A stretch of DNA of 64,000 nucleotides from Bemisia tabaci (Eukaryota > Arthropoda > Insecta > Hemiptera > Aleyrodidae), in contig NC_092794.1 of NCBI RefSeq assembly GCF_918797505.1, positions 68,671,345-68,735,344 on the forward strand, read 5' to 3'. Shown here piece after piece: positions 52,538 to 64,000 of the stretch. Positions within the stretch are counted from its first letter, which is position 1. Each line of letters opens with the position of its first letter. A program made the translations under genes and the position numbers. The notes below the pieces were generated by a model, which made no database searches, was not told the origin of the DNA, and saw nothing but the letters and a program-made list of their open reading frames with translations.

Positions 52538-55500
52538 ATGTGGCGCATGATGGCTGTATTGGCTGTTGAAAGTTAGGTTTTCGGTAGTACCATACAATGT
52601 TTTCTTTTGATTATCGAAAAAGCACACGGCCGTGATAAGCATCGTGATAAGTACCAAAGTTACATGTGCCAAGGTAGACCCTTAAATATGTCGTAAAGAA
52701 TTGAAAAGGCGTGAATTTTGAATCAAAATTTTTGCTGTGCTCCAGGGTGATAGTAACAGATAGCCCAGAAGTTGCCTGAAGTAACTGGCAAGAGAATGTT
52801 AGTCAAACACAGTTTTTTGTCTCTTTCCAGAGGTAAGCTACTTTTGATGTTAATTTCTCCCTTAAGCACATCCACCAAAACAAAAATGAAATGTTGATAC
52901 CACACTAAACGCTCATATCAAATAGGGACGTTGAGAGTTTGTTGAAGTTGCGATCTCAGACTCAAAATTTCCTCACTCCTCAAAAGCACCATAAAGTGTT
53001 GTTAGCGTAAAACGAATAAATTCGAGCCTCTCAGTGCAGTAGGGATGTTTAAACTGTTCAAATGCACAACTAGTGGGTTGTGATCAGCTGCGATCCATAA
53101 TGAAAAGGCTCTGAAAACGACCGGAGAAAAGGGAGGGCCAGGCATTGTCAGCTTGAAAGGAGCATATTTCCCGCTAAGGCGAAGTGAGAATCACAGGTTT
53201 CTCTCAAAATTCTTCCTTGATTCTCCTATATGCACATGTATGGACTGGAAGTTTCAAAGACCCACATTGTTGTCTTACCATAATCACCAACCTTATGATC
53301 TCTGAATGTACAAATCATGTGATCGAGACACTTCTCAAAACAGATCTTAAGATTTTCCAAGACTTCTATGCAGGTCTGCCTGAGTAATTACAGAATTATC
53401 GCCGATTTAAAAGTCCCAATGTGTACATTGTGAAAAGCTGTATGTTATTGCGTTGATACTGCAAATACAATAAACATTGAATCACTGATTATTTCTCTCT
53501 GACTTCTCCTGCACATTCGACATGTCAATAGCTGGATGAAGGAGCCACATCATTTGGTTCGTGACAATGCAGACTTTCCTTTGCACTCTCTTCTTTGATT
53601 GAAATACCTATCAATATTTGTATTTACTTCCTATTTTGACTTATGATTAGCTTTTCTTTCCAGGTGGGCTGCAAGCTATTCCAAAATATCCAATAAGTTC
53701 GAGCGCTACCTTATTTGCTGTAAGACCGAAACCTCCGTAAGTGGCTTACTATTCCCATATTTTCAAGGTTACTCACATTTCTCAGACCTAAGAGTCAGTT
53801 TTTTTTATGAATCTTGTGTCTTTGAGAAGCCTTTCAAAAAAATTTAGATGTAGGGTGTACAATCGTGTATCATCTCCTTTACGTAAACAGGAATTCTCTG
53901 TAGAAAGCATAAAGGGAGAAGAATTTTCTCGTCAGACTCTTCAATTATTTCCAGTCGAAAATATTTTGACGAAGTTTAAGGTTCATCTGCAGCATTAATT
54001 CTGAGAAAATCCACCATGTTATGCTATTAAAATTTGACTTTGAAATGGCTATTCTATCATCACGACAAATATATTAATTTCTAAGAGTTACCAATTGTAG
54101 CAGCCTGTCCCGAACATGTATGAAATAAAAAGTGAGCTTTGAAATTTTAAATGTGGAAGCGAACATTTATTACAGTCTCTGCTAATGAGACTTTATTTAG
54201 TGGAAGAGTGTTGGAGTCCACGCCAAACAAGTTTACACACTTTTTAGACTTCCAAAGAAAATCGTCTAATATCATTTTCACATGGAAAGCAATTGCGAGA
54301 AGCAAGATGGCAGAACTTGTGTCTCAGTCCAAAAGTGCACAAATTTAGTTGGCGTGAACTATAGTTAGAACTGGGGAAAGAAAAGAATGCACATATGTCA
54401 CATCAGAAAATGGCACCATTCAACAGAAAGGTATGTGTTGACCTGTGGGCCAACCGATGTTTGATGCATACGGGTTGTTTAACATTTGTCCATTTTTTCC
54501 TTTCCTTAGTTCTGGTTGCAATTTTGAGAGAGATGACTGCAGTTGGTGAGAGTTACCACTTGTGACTTGTTTGAATTAATCCTACTTTTTCCTGTAATCA
54601 TCTCTTTGAGCCTCAAAGAATATATTATTTGTTTTGGTGTCAATAGAAAAAAGACAGTTCTAGCTACAACTTATGGCTCTTCAATTTGAGCAGGACTTCC
54701 TTTAATGTTCCTTAAACTTAAGACTCATGGTCAGCTGTACAGGTTCTATTCGAGTAAACCATAAAATGAAAATACACTGGGGGCACCCCTTGCGAGGGGG
54801 AATTTCGCACTACAAGTTGCAAAAGATTCCCTTAAAAGATAAATTTAGAAATTTCTTCTGGAAGCTGTGTTTCCACGGGTAATACTAGGGTATTTTTATA
54901 GAGGAAGTATAGACTCTCAGAGCCATGAAAATCCCTCAAACGGAAAAAGAACGGTGACTCTGGATGGAAGGGAATCTTGAATGTCATCTAGTTTACATGC
55001 CCTTTCAGTGGTTGTGGAGTATTCTGGGGAGCAGGTAGCCAGTGAAACTCATTTTACAAAAAACAGTCAGTATGGATGAAAAAGGGCAGCTGTAGCTTCC
55101 ATAACTCCAGCTTGCCAACATGGAAGTGTTTCACTATTAGGGTTCATTACCAGGTTTTTTCCTTAGCAATTTTCCAAGTATCAAACAGGTGTAATACTTA
55201 ATTTGTATCTATTTGACTTTGCCCTGAGCAAAATATCGTTGGTCTATGGACGGTGAAATTGCAGGAATACATATCTCGGTTTGCAGCATTGCAGACTTCT
55301 TGTTATATTTTCTTCTCAAGTAGGTAGGAAAATACCAAGCTCTGTTTCTTGAAAACGTCTTTGATTATTCTTCTTTGCGCGAAAAATATTCTGAGAAAAT
55401 TTCAAGCAATAGTGTTGGTTTGTTCCCCTTTCATAAAATTAAAAATGGAAGGAGAGATTTTGAAACACTGCAAACGAGGTACGCGTTCCTGCGGTTTCAC

Positions 55501-58120
55501 AATCAATACTGAATCAATACTCAATTTATAAAAGCTGTATTTCATCCTTGCATTTCATTTCCTATGTTCTTATCAGGCCCTCTAGATTAACTGTCCAACC
55601 AAACCAGACTAAAGAATTTCGGGACGATCCAGACTTTTCATATGTGGATGGCCGTCTTGCTCCCTATGGTATGGGGCAAACCATAAGAATTAAGCAGCAA
55701 ATAGAATTTGTGGTAAGTTTTCCCCTTTACTGGAAGGAATCATATGCTATAATATGTTTTCCAGTACACCCATTTCTGATTTCCCAATGCTGAAATGTGA
55801 AGAAAGAGATATAAGAAAAAGAAGGAGGCTGATTTGTGCAAGGGAGTTTCTATTATGAGATTTTACCCCGCCTAAAACTTTCAGATTTTTCTGAATTTTT
55901 GATTGCCTGGTCAAAGTTGCCATCTGATATTAAGCGCACACCTAGGCGCTTGTATTGTTCGCAACCTCTGATTTCCTGGCCATCTTTTAACTCTATGCTT
56001 TGCTGATCACTGCTCACCGTTAACTTTTCTGTTTTGCTGACTTGCTGAATGCTGACTTCTAAGCCCCTCTTGTGATATTCGACAACCAACTTTCGAACCA
56101 TGTATTCCGCATCTTCTGCATTCTGAGCAACAACCACTTGGTCATCAGCAAAATGCAAAGTGAAAAGAGTGTCTATCTCAGTTAAAGGAACGCTCATGCC
56201 AGAACACTTCCTTTTCCATTCTTTTAAAACCTGTTCCCAGGAAACTTTAAACAAAGTCGGCAAGAGACAGCAACCCTGCTTTAATCCCTTGTGTACCCAA
56301 AAACCCTCGGTAAATCTCCTTTGACAACAAATTTTAGCTAAAGTGCCACTGTAAGACCGCGTAATCGCTACGATAAGGCCCTCACTAAAACCAGATTTTG
56401 CCAAGGCTTCTCAGAGTTTCAGCAACGGTACGCTATCATAGGCTTTTTGAAGATCTATAAAAACTAAATGTAGCTCTTATCCTTCTGCCTGCCATTCTTT
56501 TCTCAACAATCTCAGTGACACAGAACAAATTGTCAACTGTCGATCCATGGGCTCTAAACCCAGCCTGTTCCTCTGCTTCATTGGGCTTCCATTCTTCCTC
56601 CATCTTTGCTTTCAAAATTTTCCTGTAGATCTTTCGCATCTTGTCACCCACAAACCTCGGTAGTTTTTGCCATCTTTCCTCCGTCCCATTTATGAGGAGC
56701 TGTGATCCATGACTCTTTCCATTCCTCCGGAACCTCATCCCCTCAATTGCACTTCTCCATCAGATTCCTAATACACAAGAACAACTTGCTTGTTTCGCAC
56801 TTTATTGACTCCATTGGTATTCCTCTTGCCTAGCTTTTCTAATTAATTTATTTAACTGCGATCTTTATGTGGCAAAAATTACACAAATTGGCATTGTATT
56901 TTTTTTAATTTCCATCAAAATTTACAAACGGAAGACTTTAAGGATGTTTGGCTACACTTTCTTCCATTTTTTGGCGGCCAGACCTAGTTATACACAAAAA
57001 ATTTTCATGAGGCAAATTTTATTTCATATGCCCTCCTTGTTCATCAATAAAATGCTCCCTGCAATAACTTAGGTAGCCTATAGATTTATTCCTCTAAAGG
57101 TCCGGTTCAACCTTACAGCCTGAGGAAATGAAAAATGCTGACAGGAAAATGTCTGATCAAGTTACATGGAATCGTTGGAGGTCAAGTCATCGCCGAGAGC
57201 ATTGATAGGATCTACAAGCATAACTTATCGATAGAAGTTTGCGTTATGTCAACCAATTGGTCTTGTTGAAAAAAATACATGATAGTTCGAAGGAACATCT
57301 TGAGGACCTGTCTTTTCTAAGCTAGCCGACCACGTTCAGAACACATCATATGCAAATAAATGTAATTCTGTCGATGTAGGCCCTAAAAAAATTGCAGGGA
57401 TACCTAAACAATCAGGGAGATTACAGCTTTTTTTCAGGATTTTTGAAAATCTGGTAAAATTTTAATCCAGGGCTTATTTTCTGATCCACCCAAATATCTA
57501 TTCTCAAGTGGTTCATGGGTTCATTTGAAGCGCTCAGCCGACAGGGAGTGCTCTTGGATTTAAACCTACCTCTAGAATTCTAGCATACTAGTGGCAATGA
57601 CCTCAAATGGCGCATCGCCTCAACAACATGATGGTGAAGAGGGGCCTAAGATATTAGAATAGATTAATCTATGATACCTATATTTGATGCTTCTGATGAC
57701 AAAACACAGAGGACGATAGTTCTAACATTTATTCTGTTATCGGCAGTGCAGTTTTCTCAAAATTGACATTTCAAATTTTGGTGAGCAAATTCTTTCATCT
57801 CAATGGTGCTCTTCTTCTTCTTCAGGGAACTTAAAAATGCACCTACATATAAAACAGCTGAGCGCAATTCTGTAATATGGATGTATTAGAGCTCTCCCGC
57901 TTGTTTTTATTTTTATCTGATTGGTTCTCATTCTTTCCTTTTTTGGTTTTCTGTTATTTAGAAAACAATATGTAAGTACTCCAAAGAACTAGATGCTGTG
58001 AAAGCAGAATCTGCTGCAAAACTCAAAGCAGAACAAGATGCAATTCAGCACAGATTAGATCGCAGACTGAAACCAAAAGGTGATAAGCATCCTCATACCT
58101 CAACTCAGGATTCTTCGTAG
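52538..58120 (+). CDS. mRpL52: Mitochondrial large-subunit ribosomal protein mL52
   Basis: Three firm exons are 53664-53736, 55577-55712 and 57962-58120. They join in frame through GT-AG junctions. The key block RDDPDFSYVDGRLAPYGMGQ aligns with ELPDWSYADGRPAP of human MRPL52, and the later part (KYSKELDAVKAES, ending LDRRLKPKGDK) matches its coiled C-terminus and LKPKG motif. mL52 is a structural protein of the mitochondrial 39S/54S subunit. The phase requires a first exon ending in one extra base; 52538-52571 (MWRMMAVLAVE) fits, giving 133 residues (human 123), with a weak donor GTTAGG. An earlier in-frame ATG at 52520 is also possible. Residues about 13-40 lack acidic residues and are plausible as a mitochondrial targeting region. 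Intron 3 holds an RTE pseudogene. Confidence 0.85.
55240..55330. repeat. Partial copy of the 33276 MITE family
   Basis: Shares GACGGTGAAA and TATCTCGGTTTGCAGCATTG-like sequence with 33276-33540 and 63885-64000. It lies in mRpL52 intron 2. Confidence 0.45.
55854..56830 (-). pseudogene. RTE-type LINE fragment in mRpL52 intron 3
   Basis: Minus-strand frames contain EEQAGFRAHGSTVDNLF (56436-56738) and, after a frameshift and stop, GLKQGCCLLPTLFKV, FADDQVVVAQ (reported DD box) and GCEQYKRLGVRL (55853-56404). An upstream segment to about 56830 reads VPEEWKESWIT with stops. The 3' end is cut within the fingers/palm region, and the tail seen in the other copies is missing. It is older and more decayed than 15001-15982 and 38354-39538. 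Confidence 0.88.
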
Positions 58121-59237
58121 GAATATTGATTTTTTATTTATTTTTACTTTAAATTTTTGTTTCCTCCCCTCAAAGTGAACTAAACTTGTCAACTTCATTT
58201 TCAAAAGAATTCAAGAAGGCAGAAGAAAAGTAACATGAGCTCAAATTTTTGAAGGTGAACACACTTGAGTCTATCTCCGGTTATCAACTGGCATAAGTTT
58301 TGCTCTTGTACTGATAATGAGGTCATGAAGTATGCATAATTCATAAGATTAATTAGATGTAGTTTTAGAATTCTGTTGTATTGATTGTAAATTGGATGGA
58401 GCTAAACAAGAATGCACCAAGTCACACTTTGGATGAATGAGTCAGAAGTAGGTAGTTCTGAATTCGATCAACTCATAATCTCCAGTCTGAAATTCAATGT
58501 TGAGAAAGAATATTTTGAATATAAAAGTAGTCGATTTTCATCATACTGAGTCTCATCGAGGGAGAAAACTTCAAACCTGCTTTTTTCAGTATTTAAGGGA
58601 AATGTTGCTCGCGCAGGTTTCTACCCCTCTTTATTGAGAATTTTGCTTTTAAACTGAATTCTAGTGCATGTCAGCCAAAAAAATTAACGGTGTCCTTTCC
58701 TCAGTTCAAACTTGATGTGTCTTAGTGCATTGGTGTTAGACTCAGTCCAATTTCTTTATCATTAATATTTTTGTTAAAGTTCTTTTTTTTATTTTAAAAA
58801 AAGTTGCTAACAATGAGAATAAACCTTTCTTCTCAAAACTCTTTTCAAATTACGTAATGTTTAATGAACTCCTGTATTTTATTGAGGATCAAGTCGTTTC
58901 ACTCTCAATAGGTATAACCATGCTCATGCCAGGATCCATGCCCCTGCGGGATGGATCCTGAAGAAAAAGCTAAGTTCTGGGAGTTTTAAGTACAGTTCGA
59001 CAGTTAAGTACCCTCTTCTAATCAGAAAAGCATCATGGTGAAAGGAGTTGGAAAACATCATGGTTTCTGAAAGAAACAAAATACTGTTCATCTTGAGTGA
59101 AACTTAGTTCTGCATAGACTTGGCGCAAAAACTGACCACTACAATGCTTTTTTTCACTGCAGTATTCTAGTTCGAAGTTCATTCATGTCATAAGCTACCA
59201 TTTAATATTTAATCATTCCATGCGTCTTTTCGAAATT
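58121..59237. other. mRpL52 3' region and intergenic sequence
   Basis: AATAAA at 58818-58823 is the clearest plus-strand poly(A) hexamer, but is 700 nt past the stop. No other feature supported. Confidence 0.4.
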
Positions 59238-59805
59238 GAATCAGTGAGTTCGAAAACACACCAACTCAGGTTTTTTTTGATTCTCACTTTTTCATGGTTT
59301 AGTAACACTTATGGGTAGAGGCATCTGCAGCACGCAAAAGGAAATTTCGAAATTGCAATCGGAAGTGCTTGAAACAGCGACAGGAAAAGAGAAGAATCGA
59401 AGTATTTCATTGGAAATACCAATTTTTGGCCATCTCAAGGGAAAGGGTAACCATCCAATTTTGCGGTTTTCTTTTTTCAATACCTTGTAGCAACAAGTTA
59501 AATAAATATTCAAGCGTTATTCAGGTCGAAAAATATAAATTTTTCTAGGCAGACTATGAAAAATCAGTATCTGAAAGTTGGTGAGAACAAAAACACACCA
59601 ACTCGGAAAATTTTAAACACCTAATTCTCTGTCATCAAACATGGTGTATCGATTTCATCTTGGTGCTTTACAAAGTCTCTAAGTACTTGTCCTTTGGCAC
59701 CAAAAAGGTTATTCTTAAACTAACTTCTTCCCTAGCTGCGCAGTTTTAGGTGTTTCCTGAACAATTTTTTTTTCCGAGTTGGTGTGTTTTTGAACTCGCT
59801 GATTA
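59238..59805. mobile_element. MITE with GAATCAGTGAGTTCG ends, with an inner repeat of the same end
   Basis: Left GAATCAGTGAGTTCGAAAAC and right GAGTTGGTGTGTTTTTGAAC. GGTGAGAACAAAAACACACC at about 59580 is a second, internal end-like sequence, suggesting two family members joined or nested. The left 340 bp matches the opposite strand of 36579-37073. Confidence 0.8.
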
Positions 59806-60610
59806 AATTATGGAATCGTTTTCCAATTTGTGCATCCAAAGCACTTCTCACCTAGAATGCACATTCTCATCTCACGCACTAACATCCAATAAATTATCAT
59901 CAAATTTTTCCTTTTTCATCCCCTCCTCTTTTTTTTAAAAAAAAAAATTAAATGTGCAATGCTTTATGTTTATATTTGGAACTTCCAACTATTTCTTTTT
60001 ATTGATGCATAGAGGAGCATTGAGGAAATGTCTTGCTTGAGACCATCTAAAATTCACGCCACACTCATATTTTTACATAGAATAATTTTTTTTTCCAACT
60101 TTATTTCTCAAAGTTTCCAAGAATGCCCTTCCAACAGCGAAAAGATCACAGAAATTTAACTGTTGATGACACAAAACTTGGAAGAGTGTTAAGTTTTGTC
60201 ATTGATATTTTATTGATAAAAACCATTCAAAACTAAAACTAGTTTTTTTCGGTTTTTTCTTTTTCTTCAAAAGAATTGAAAGCTTAGTATAGGTGAAATA
60301 ATTAGTACAGTTTCTCACAGTGTTCTCTCAGTTGTCTCTCCAGTTTTTTGTGGCTCTCTAATTCCATTGCCACTAAGGAACTCGTCAATTTGATTAATCA
60401 ACTATAATCTAACTGAATTGTAAGTAATTGTAAATTGTAACTATTTGATTCTTTCATTTAGTTACAGATCTTCAGACACCACTTTATGACTGCCGAAGAC
60501 CCAATATTTTTTTTTGAGATGAAAGTGTTAAATTTTACTTCAATTTTGCCATCAATTTTCATTCAGATTCTGAAAATTACTAATGTTAACAGCTGAAAAT
60601 TATGTTGAGG

Positions 60611-60648
<38 letters not shown>

Positions 60649-61560
60649 TGATGTTTCATAGGAAGGAACAGGGCTTCAATTCAATCATTCAAAAAAGAGG
60701 CAACCAGTTAATTTGTTTGAAATTTATTAAATAAATTATAAAAATGAATTACATAAAAAACAGTTCTCTATTTAAACACTTAAATATTAATAAAATATAA
60801 AATGAAACATAACGATAACACATGAACAAAACCTTCATGAAATCCAAATCAATTCGTTAATTATTGGTTATAGTAAGATAAACAGCACAAAAGAAACAAA
60901 AAAAAAAAATAAAACCTTATGCGAATAGTGAAAGAGAACAAAAATGAATGATGATATTGAATGTCAAAAGTAATTGAAAATCTTCCAGTTCGGATAATGT
61001 TTATTTAGTTACATTTACACAATAACCTGTGCAAGCTTCATTTCATTCTTGCTCAGGTACTTATAGTCTTCGGCTCTATAGCCTGGTCATCGGTGCATCG
61101 ATGAAAAAACTGGCACAGCTGTCGCAAAGAATTTTGTAATCAAGGTGTCTAAAACATATGCGATGCATTTTACTGGATAAGTTATGTGAGGTCGTTTTTG
61201 GCACGTTTTTGGAATACCTACTTTTGGAAGTCAGTATACAGAAGGTAGTATAAAGGAGGATGGTGTAGGATAAAGCTGGGTTTATACTATTTTGAGGTGA
61301 ATTCAAGGCCAAAAATACTGAACATTAGAATCGGAGTTACAAAATGAATTCTATCCAGTTCGCAATTCTCCTAATGTGTTTCAGTACAAAACTGAACAAG
61401 AGTTTTGCTATAGGTAGAAAATTTGGGGAGTTATACTTCAATTTTTTTTTTGAGAGAGAGAGAGAGGAGTTTTGCATTGATGCTTTGGAGTTTATTTCAG
61501 TAACTTCGTTACTAATTTTTGGACTTCTAGGGTTTGACTTCCCCTTTAGATGGTAAAAAT
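59806..61560. other. AT-rich intergenic sequence
   Basis: Includes a 32-nt A run at 60615-60646. No coding frame, RNA gene or repeat family recognised. Confidence 0.5.
60615..60646. repeat. Homopolymer A run (32 nt)
   Basis: Uninterrupted A tract in an AT-rich context; no retroelement body is evident upstream. Confidence 0.9.
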
Positions 61561-61576
61561 CCTGAATTCATCTACA

Positions 61577-61590
61577 CCCCCCCCCCCCCC
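61577..61590. repeat. Homopolymer C run (14 nt)
   Basis: Uninterrupted C tract. Confidence 0.9.
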
Positions 61591-63442
61591 ATTAACTCGC
61601 AGTATCAGGACCACGTTTGTATTGTATTTTCCTCCATGCAGAAGACATTTCACTCATACTTCATGAGGATTAGTCAGTGTGCAAGTATTTCTCATGTATG
61701 CGTATATTTTGTTTAAAGTGAAGTTATTTTCTTATATTATTATTGGATATTTCGGTGAAAAAATGGAAGAGAGAGAATTATTGGACGTTTCATTTGATTT
61801 CTTTGCTTATTATTGAGAGTAAACCCAAGATCTAGATCATAATGACCTTAAACATTAAATGAATCATTACAACTTTACTCCTCTGCGTGGGTTTGACTTT
61901 AACAATTTATTTACTAATTCTTAATTATGATTTTATATTATTATTAAGAATGAAAGAAGCCATCAAAATTTAATACTAATAGAAAAAATTAGACACATAA
62001 GTTGTTAAGATGGACAACTGACTTTCGTTTTTTCCACTGAATGCGAACTTTTGAATTGAAGGAATCGGAAGAATTTCTCACAATTGGAAAATCTCATCAT
62101 CTTTAGAACAATTCTCATAATAAGAGAATTTCCTCAACTATTTAAAAATTCTCAAACAGATCATTTCCTTTTTAACACAGAAATTAATTCATAGCGGCAA
62201 ATCATTCATTCTGTCTTTCTTGACCTTTAGGCATCTAACTTATATGAAAACTTTAAATTTCATGGCTTCAACCATGCAAAATTCAAAATTAACATTTGTA
62301 TTGTTGTAGTACTGAGGTGTGTTCCTCAAAGTTTGCTTCCTTCAGAGAAAGAGTAAAATCATTGCAATTTCTATGCAATGGGTACTCACAATTCTTGCAC
62401 ATAAGATATTGACAGATCCCAGTTTCTGGACGAAAAATCTATTTGTATGGATTTAGACACACCTGCTATTTTGCCGCGGTTGGTCTGAATCTATTAAATT
62501 TTCAATGAGCCATTTTAAATCTGTTTTTGCAGACCTAAAGCTGCCCATACTTATAATAAAAATGTTTCAATCTTTAGAAGTTGCCCAGCGAAAAATTTTG
62601 AAAAGGGAGTCTAGATCTAGGACAGAACATTTTCAGAAAAGGTACACAGCAGGAATGGAAATTCTCAAGAACTTTAGTACTTCATGTTCCAATTACTTGT
62701 CAGAAATTTTGAGCGAATTTCTACATCAAAGTTCTTCGGGGAGGTAGCTTGTCACCATGAGATACTTAACTATCTTAGAAAGTTCCTGTTTAATGTTCTC
62801 ATCTTAGTCGCTTTCTCATCCCATGTCTTGATGATTTTTGAGTGATGCACATGGATTTGCTGCTATGTTAAGTCTGCATAAATAAGAACCCACCTGGTCC
62901 ATTAGGAGCCAAATTCACTTTCATTGTAACCTTGCTTTACAGAACATGGCTAATATATGGAAGCACAGTTGAGCGTTAGTTTTCAAATAACATCACGTAA
63001 ATTTGTTTAAGTCACGCTGACTTAATTTATGTTTGCCTCATATTGGAAAATAAGAATTTGCCCAATAAAAGGGACCAGTTGGGTGACCCTACCATTGAAA
63101 AATTGAGTCACTGGCTCTACTGGAGCTGTCCTCTTTTGATATGGTGGACTCTAATCATCCAAGGAGTTGGGATCTGTCTGTAACACATACATACATGTGC
63201 AGGTACTGTGTAGATACAAGTTCTAGAGTTTACAAGCACTTGATATGTAAGCACTTAAATAATCTATTACTGTTTAAAGGATTGTAATTGCCGGAAAAAA
63301 TCTATTAGGATAAAACAGAAGTAGATATGCAAAGTACAAGTTTGCATTTCGTCCTAGCACTAGATATGGGTGTTTCCTATAAGGAAGATTAGAAACACAG
63401 TGAATTTGAATGAAACAAAGTAGCAGAATTAAATTACATTAT
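61591..63442. other. AT-rich sequence, probably RGK 3' UTR or downstream flank
   Basis: No coding exon found. Short frames (for example 62505-62747) lack family matches. I could not place a convincing minus-strand poly(A) signal, so the 3' end of the RGK transcript is unknown. Confidence 0.4.
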
Positions 63443-63711
63443 TTACAAAATCTGGAGGTTCTCGCAATTTTTAAATTTTGAGTCCTCTTTGCCGAAAATC
63501 CAAGTGAACATTTGTCGTGCTTTCATACTGGCTCGAATGACACCCCTATTTTTGTACCAATGGGCACTACTGGACCCTTCTCGACCGGCATTTTCCAGTT
63601 TCAGTCGAATTTGTGTGAGAACTCCTACTAGTAATTCATCTACATTGTGATTGATTCCCACTGATATTTCGATGAATTTGGCCCGAAATGTACAAGCTAA
63701 ACATTTTCCAT
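63443..63711 (-). CDS. Rgk: RGK-family GTPase (Rem/Rad/Gem), terminal exon
   Basis: An acceptor TTTCAG precedes 63711, and the exon encodes 88 residues to a TAA. It starts GKCLACTFRAKFIEISVGINHNVDELL, matching the G5 region of RGK proteins (CKFIETSA..QHNVDELFEG). The C-terminus NCENLQIL resembles the conserved RGK tail (SKSCHDLSVL), with Cys seventh from the end and no CaaX box. RGK GTPases inhibit voltage-gated calcium channels and affect the cytoskeleton; this is family knowledge. The G1-G4 motifs lie in exons beyond position 64000, so nucleotide binding cannot be judged here. Between the G5 block and the tail it has a ~45-residue segment without clear similarity. Insect paralogues exist, so which one is unresolved. 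Confidence 0.85.
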
Positions 63712-63884
63712 CTGAAACAAAAAATTTTGCACAGTAAGTTTTACATGCATTCTTGATGAGAATTTAGAGTTGCCACCTGCAGACCGTTGAGGGAGTTCTT
63801 TTAATAGCTATAAAGGAGAGAGAAAATTTTCCTTCAAAGGAAAAAAAATCCGTATTACCTCGGTATAATTGTGCGTTATCCTAA

Positions 63885-64000
63885 ATAGGATATATCGACG
63901 GTGAAAGTCGGCAATCACATAACTCGTTTGCGGTGTCTGAAAATCTCCGCCTCTACGTCATTTTTTTAAAGGAGAACAAATTGACATTATTTCTTGAAGT
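63885..64000. repeat. Partial copy of the 33276 MITE family at the window edge
   Basis: CGACGGTGAAAGTCGGCAAT, ACATAACTCG and GTGTCTGAAAATCTCYGCC match the complement of 33430-33545. Cut by the window end. Confidence 0.7.

Noticed and set aside
53664..53736. Reading the mRpL52 exon in the frame WAASYSKISNKFERYLICC
   Set aside because: That frame leaves the wrong phase for the next exon, where only one frame is open; the GLQAIPKYPISSSATLF frame joins correctly.
61344..61716. Two overlapping frames of 60-70 codons
   Set aside because: They run through GA and C simple repeats, with no family resemblance.
1..64000. A coordinated new multi-gene system
   Set aside because: The recognised genes have unrelated cellular roles and separate exon structures; clustering is ordinary gene neighbourhood, apart from one likely shared promoter.

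Overview
This is nuclear DNA from an arthropod, most likely a hemipteran insect. Genes are split by GT-AG introns, the encoded proteins are animal families (EAF, TMEM177, RAB5IF, mL52, RGK GTPase), and the spaces between them are packed with short inverted-repeat transposons and RTE-type LINE pieces. The density of small palindromic elements resembles whitefly genomes such as Bemisia, but that is an inference from general appearance, not a database result. There is no sign of prokaryotic gene organisation.

Positions 1 to about 31,500 contain no recognisable host gene. They hold a mosaic of nested transposons: phased GTCCA arrays (1-1411), MITEs with hAT-, Harbinger- or other-type ends, three RTE-type segments (two with a diagnostic 3' end), an 84-bp tandem array, 78-81-bp tandem units, a 2.8-kb foldback element with 699-bp arms and a perfect 8-bp target duplication (26345-29125), and several GC-rich islands that could be regulatory or first-exon sequence.

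Positions 31,850 to 58,120 form a compact housekeeping cluster. TMEM177 (minus, 3 exons) lies head-to-head with EAF (plus, 6 exons), separated by a 4.6-kb region with a 5'-truncated but otherwise open RTE insertion. RAB5IF (minus, 4 exons) converges on EAF and lies head-to-head with mRpL52 (plus, 3 firm exons plus a proposed first exon). Starts of the last two are about 125 bp apart if the proposed first exon is right, suggesting a shared promoter. Almost every intron carries a MITE or transposon remnant, including a mariner transposase pseudogene in EAF and an RTE pseudogene in mRpL52.

Positions 58,121 to 64,000 are mostly intergenic or 3'-UTR sequence. The final exon of an RGK-family GTPase is on the minus strand at 63443-63711; its other exons lie beyond the window. 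The genes belong to unrelated pathways (complex IV assembly, transcription elongation, ER membrane-protein insertion, mitochondrial translation, RGK signalling), so this is a neighbourhood and not a functional operon. I found no evidence for a new multi-gene system; the novelty is in the mobile elements.
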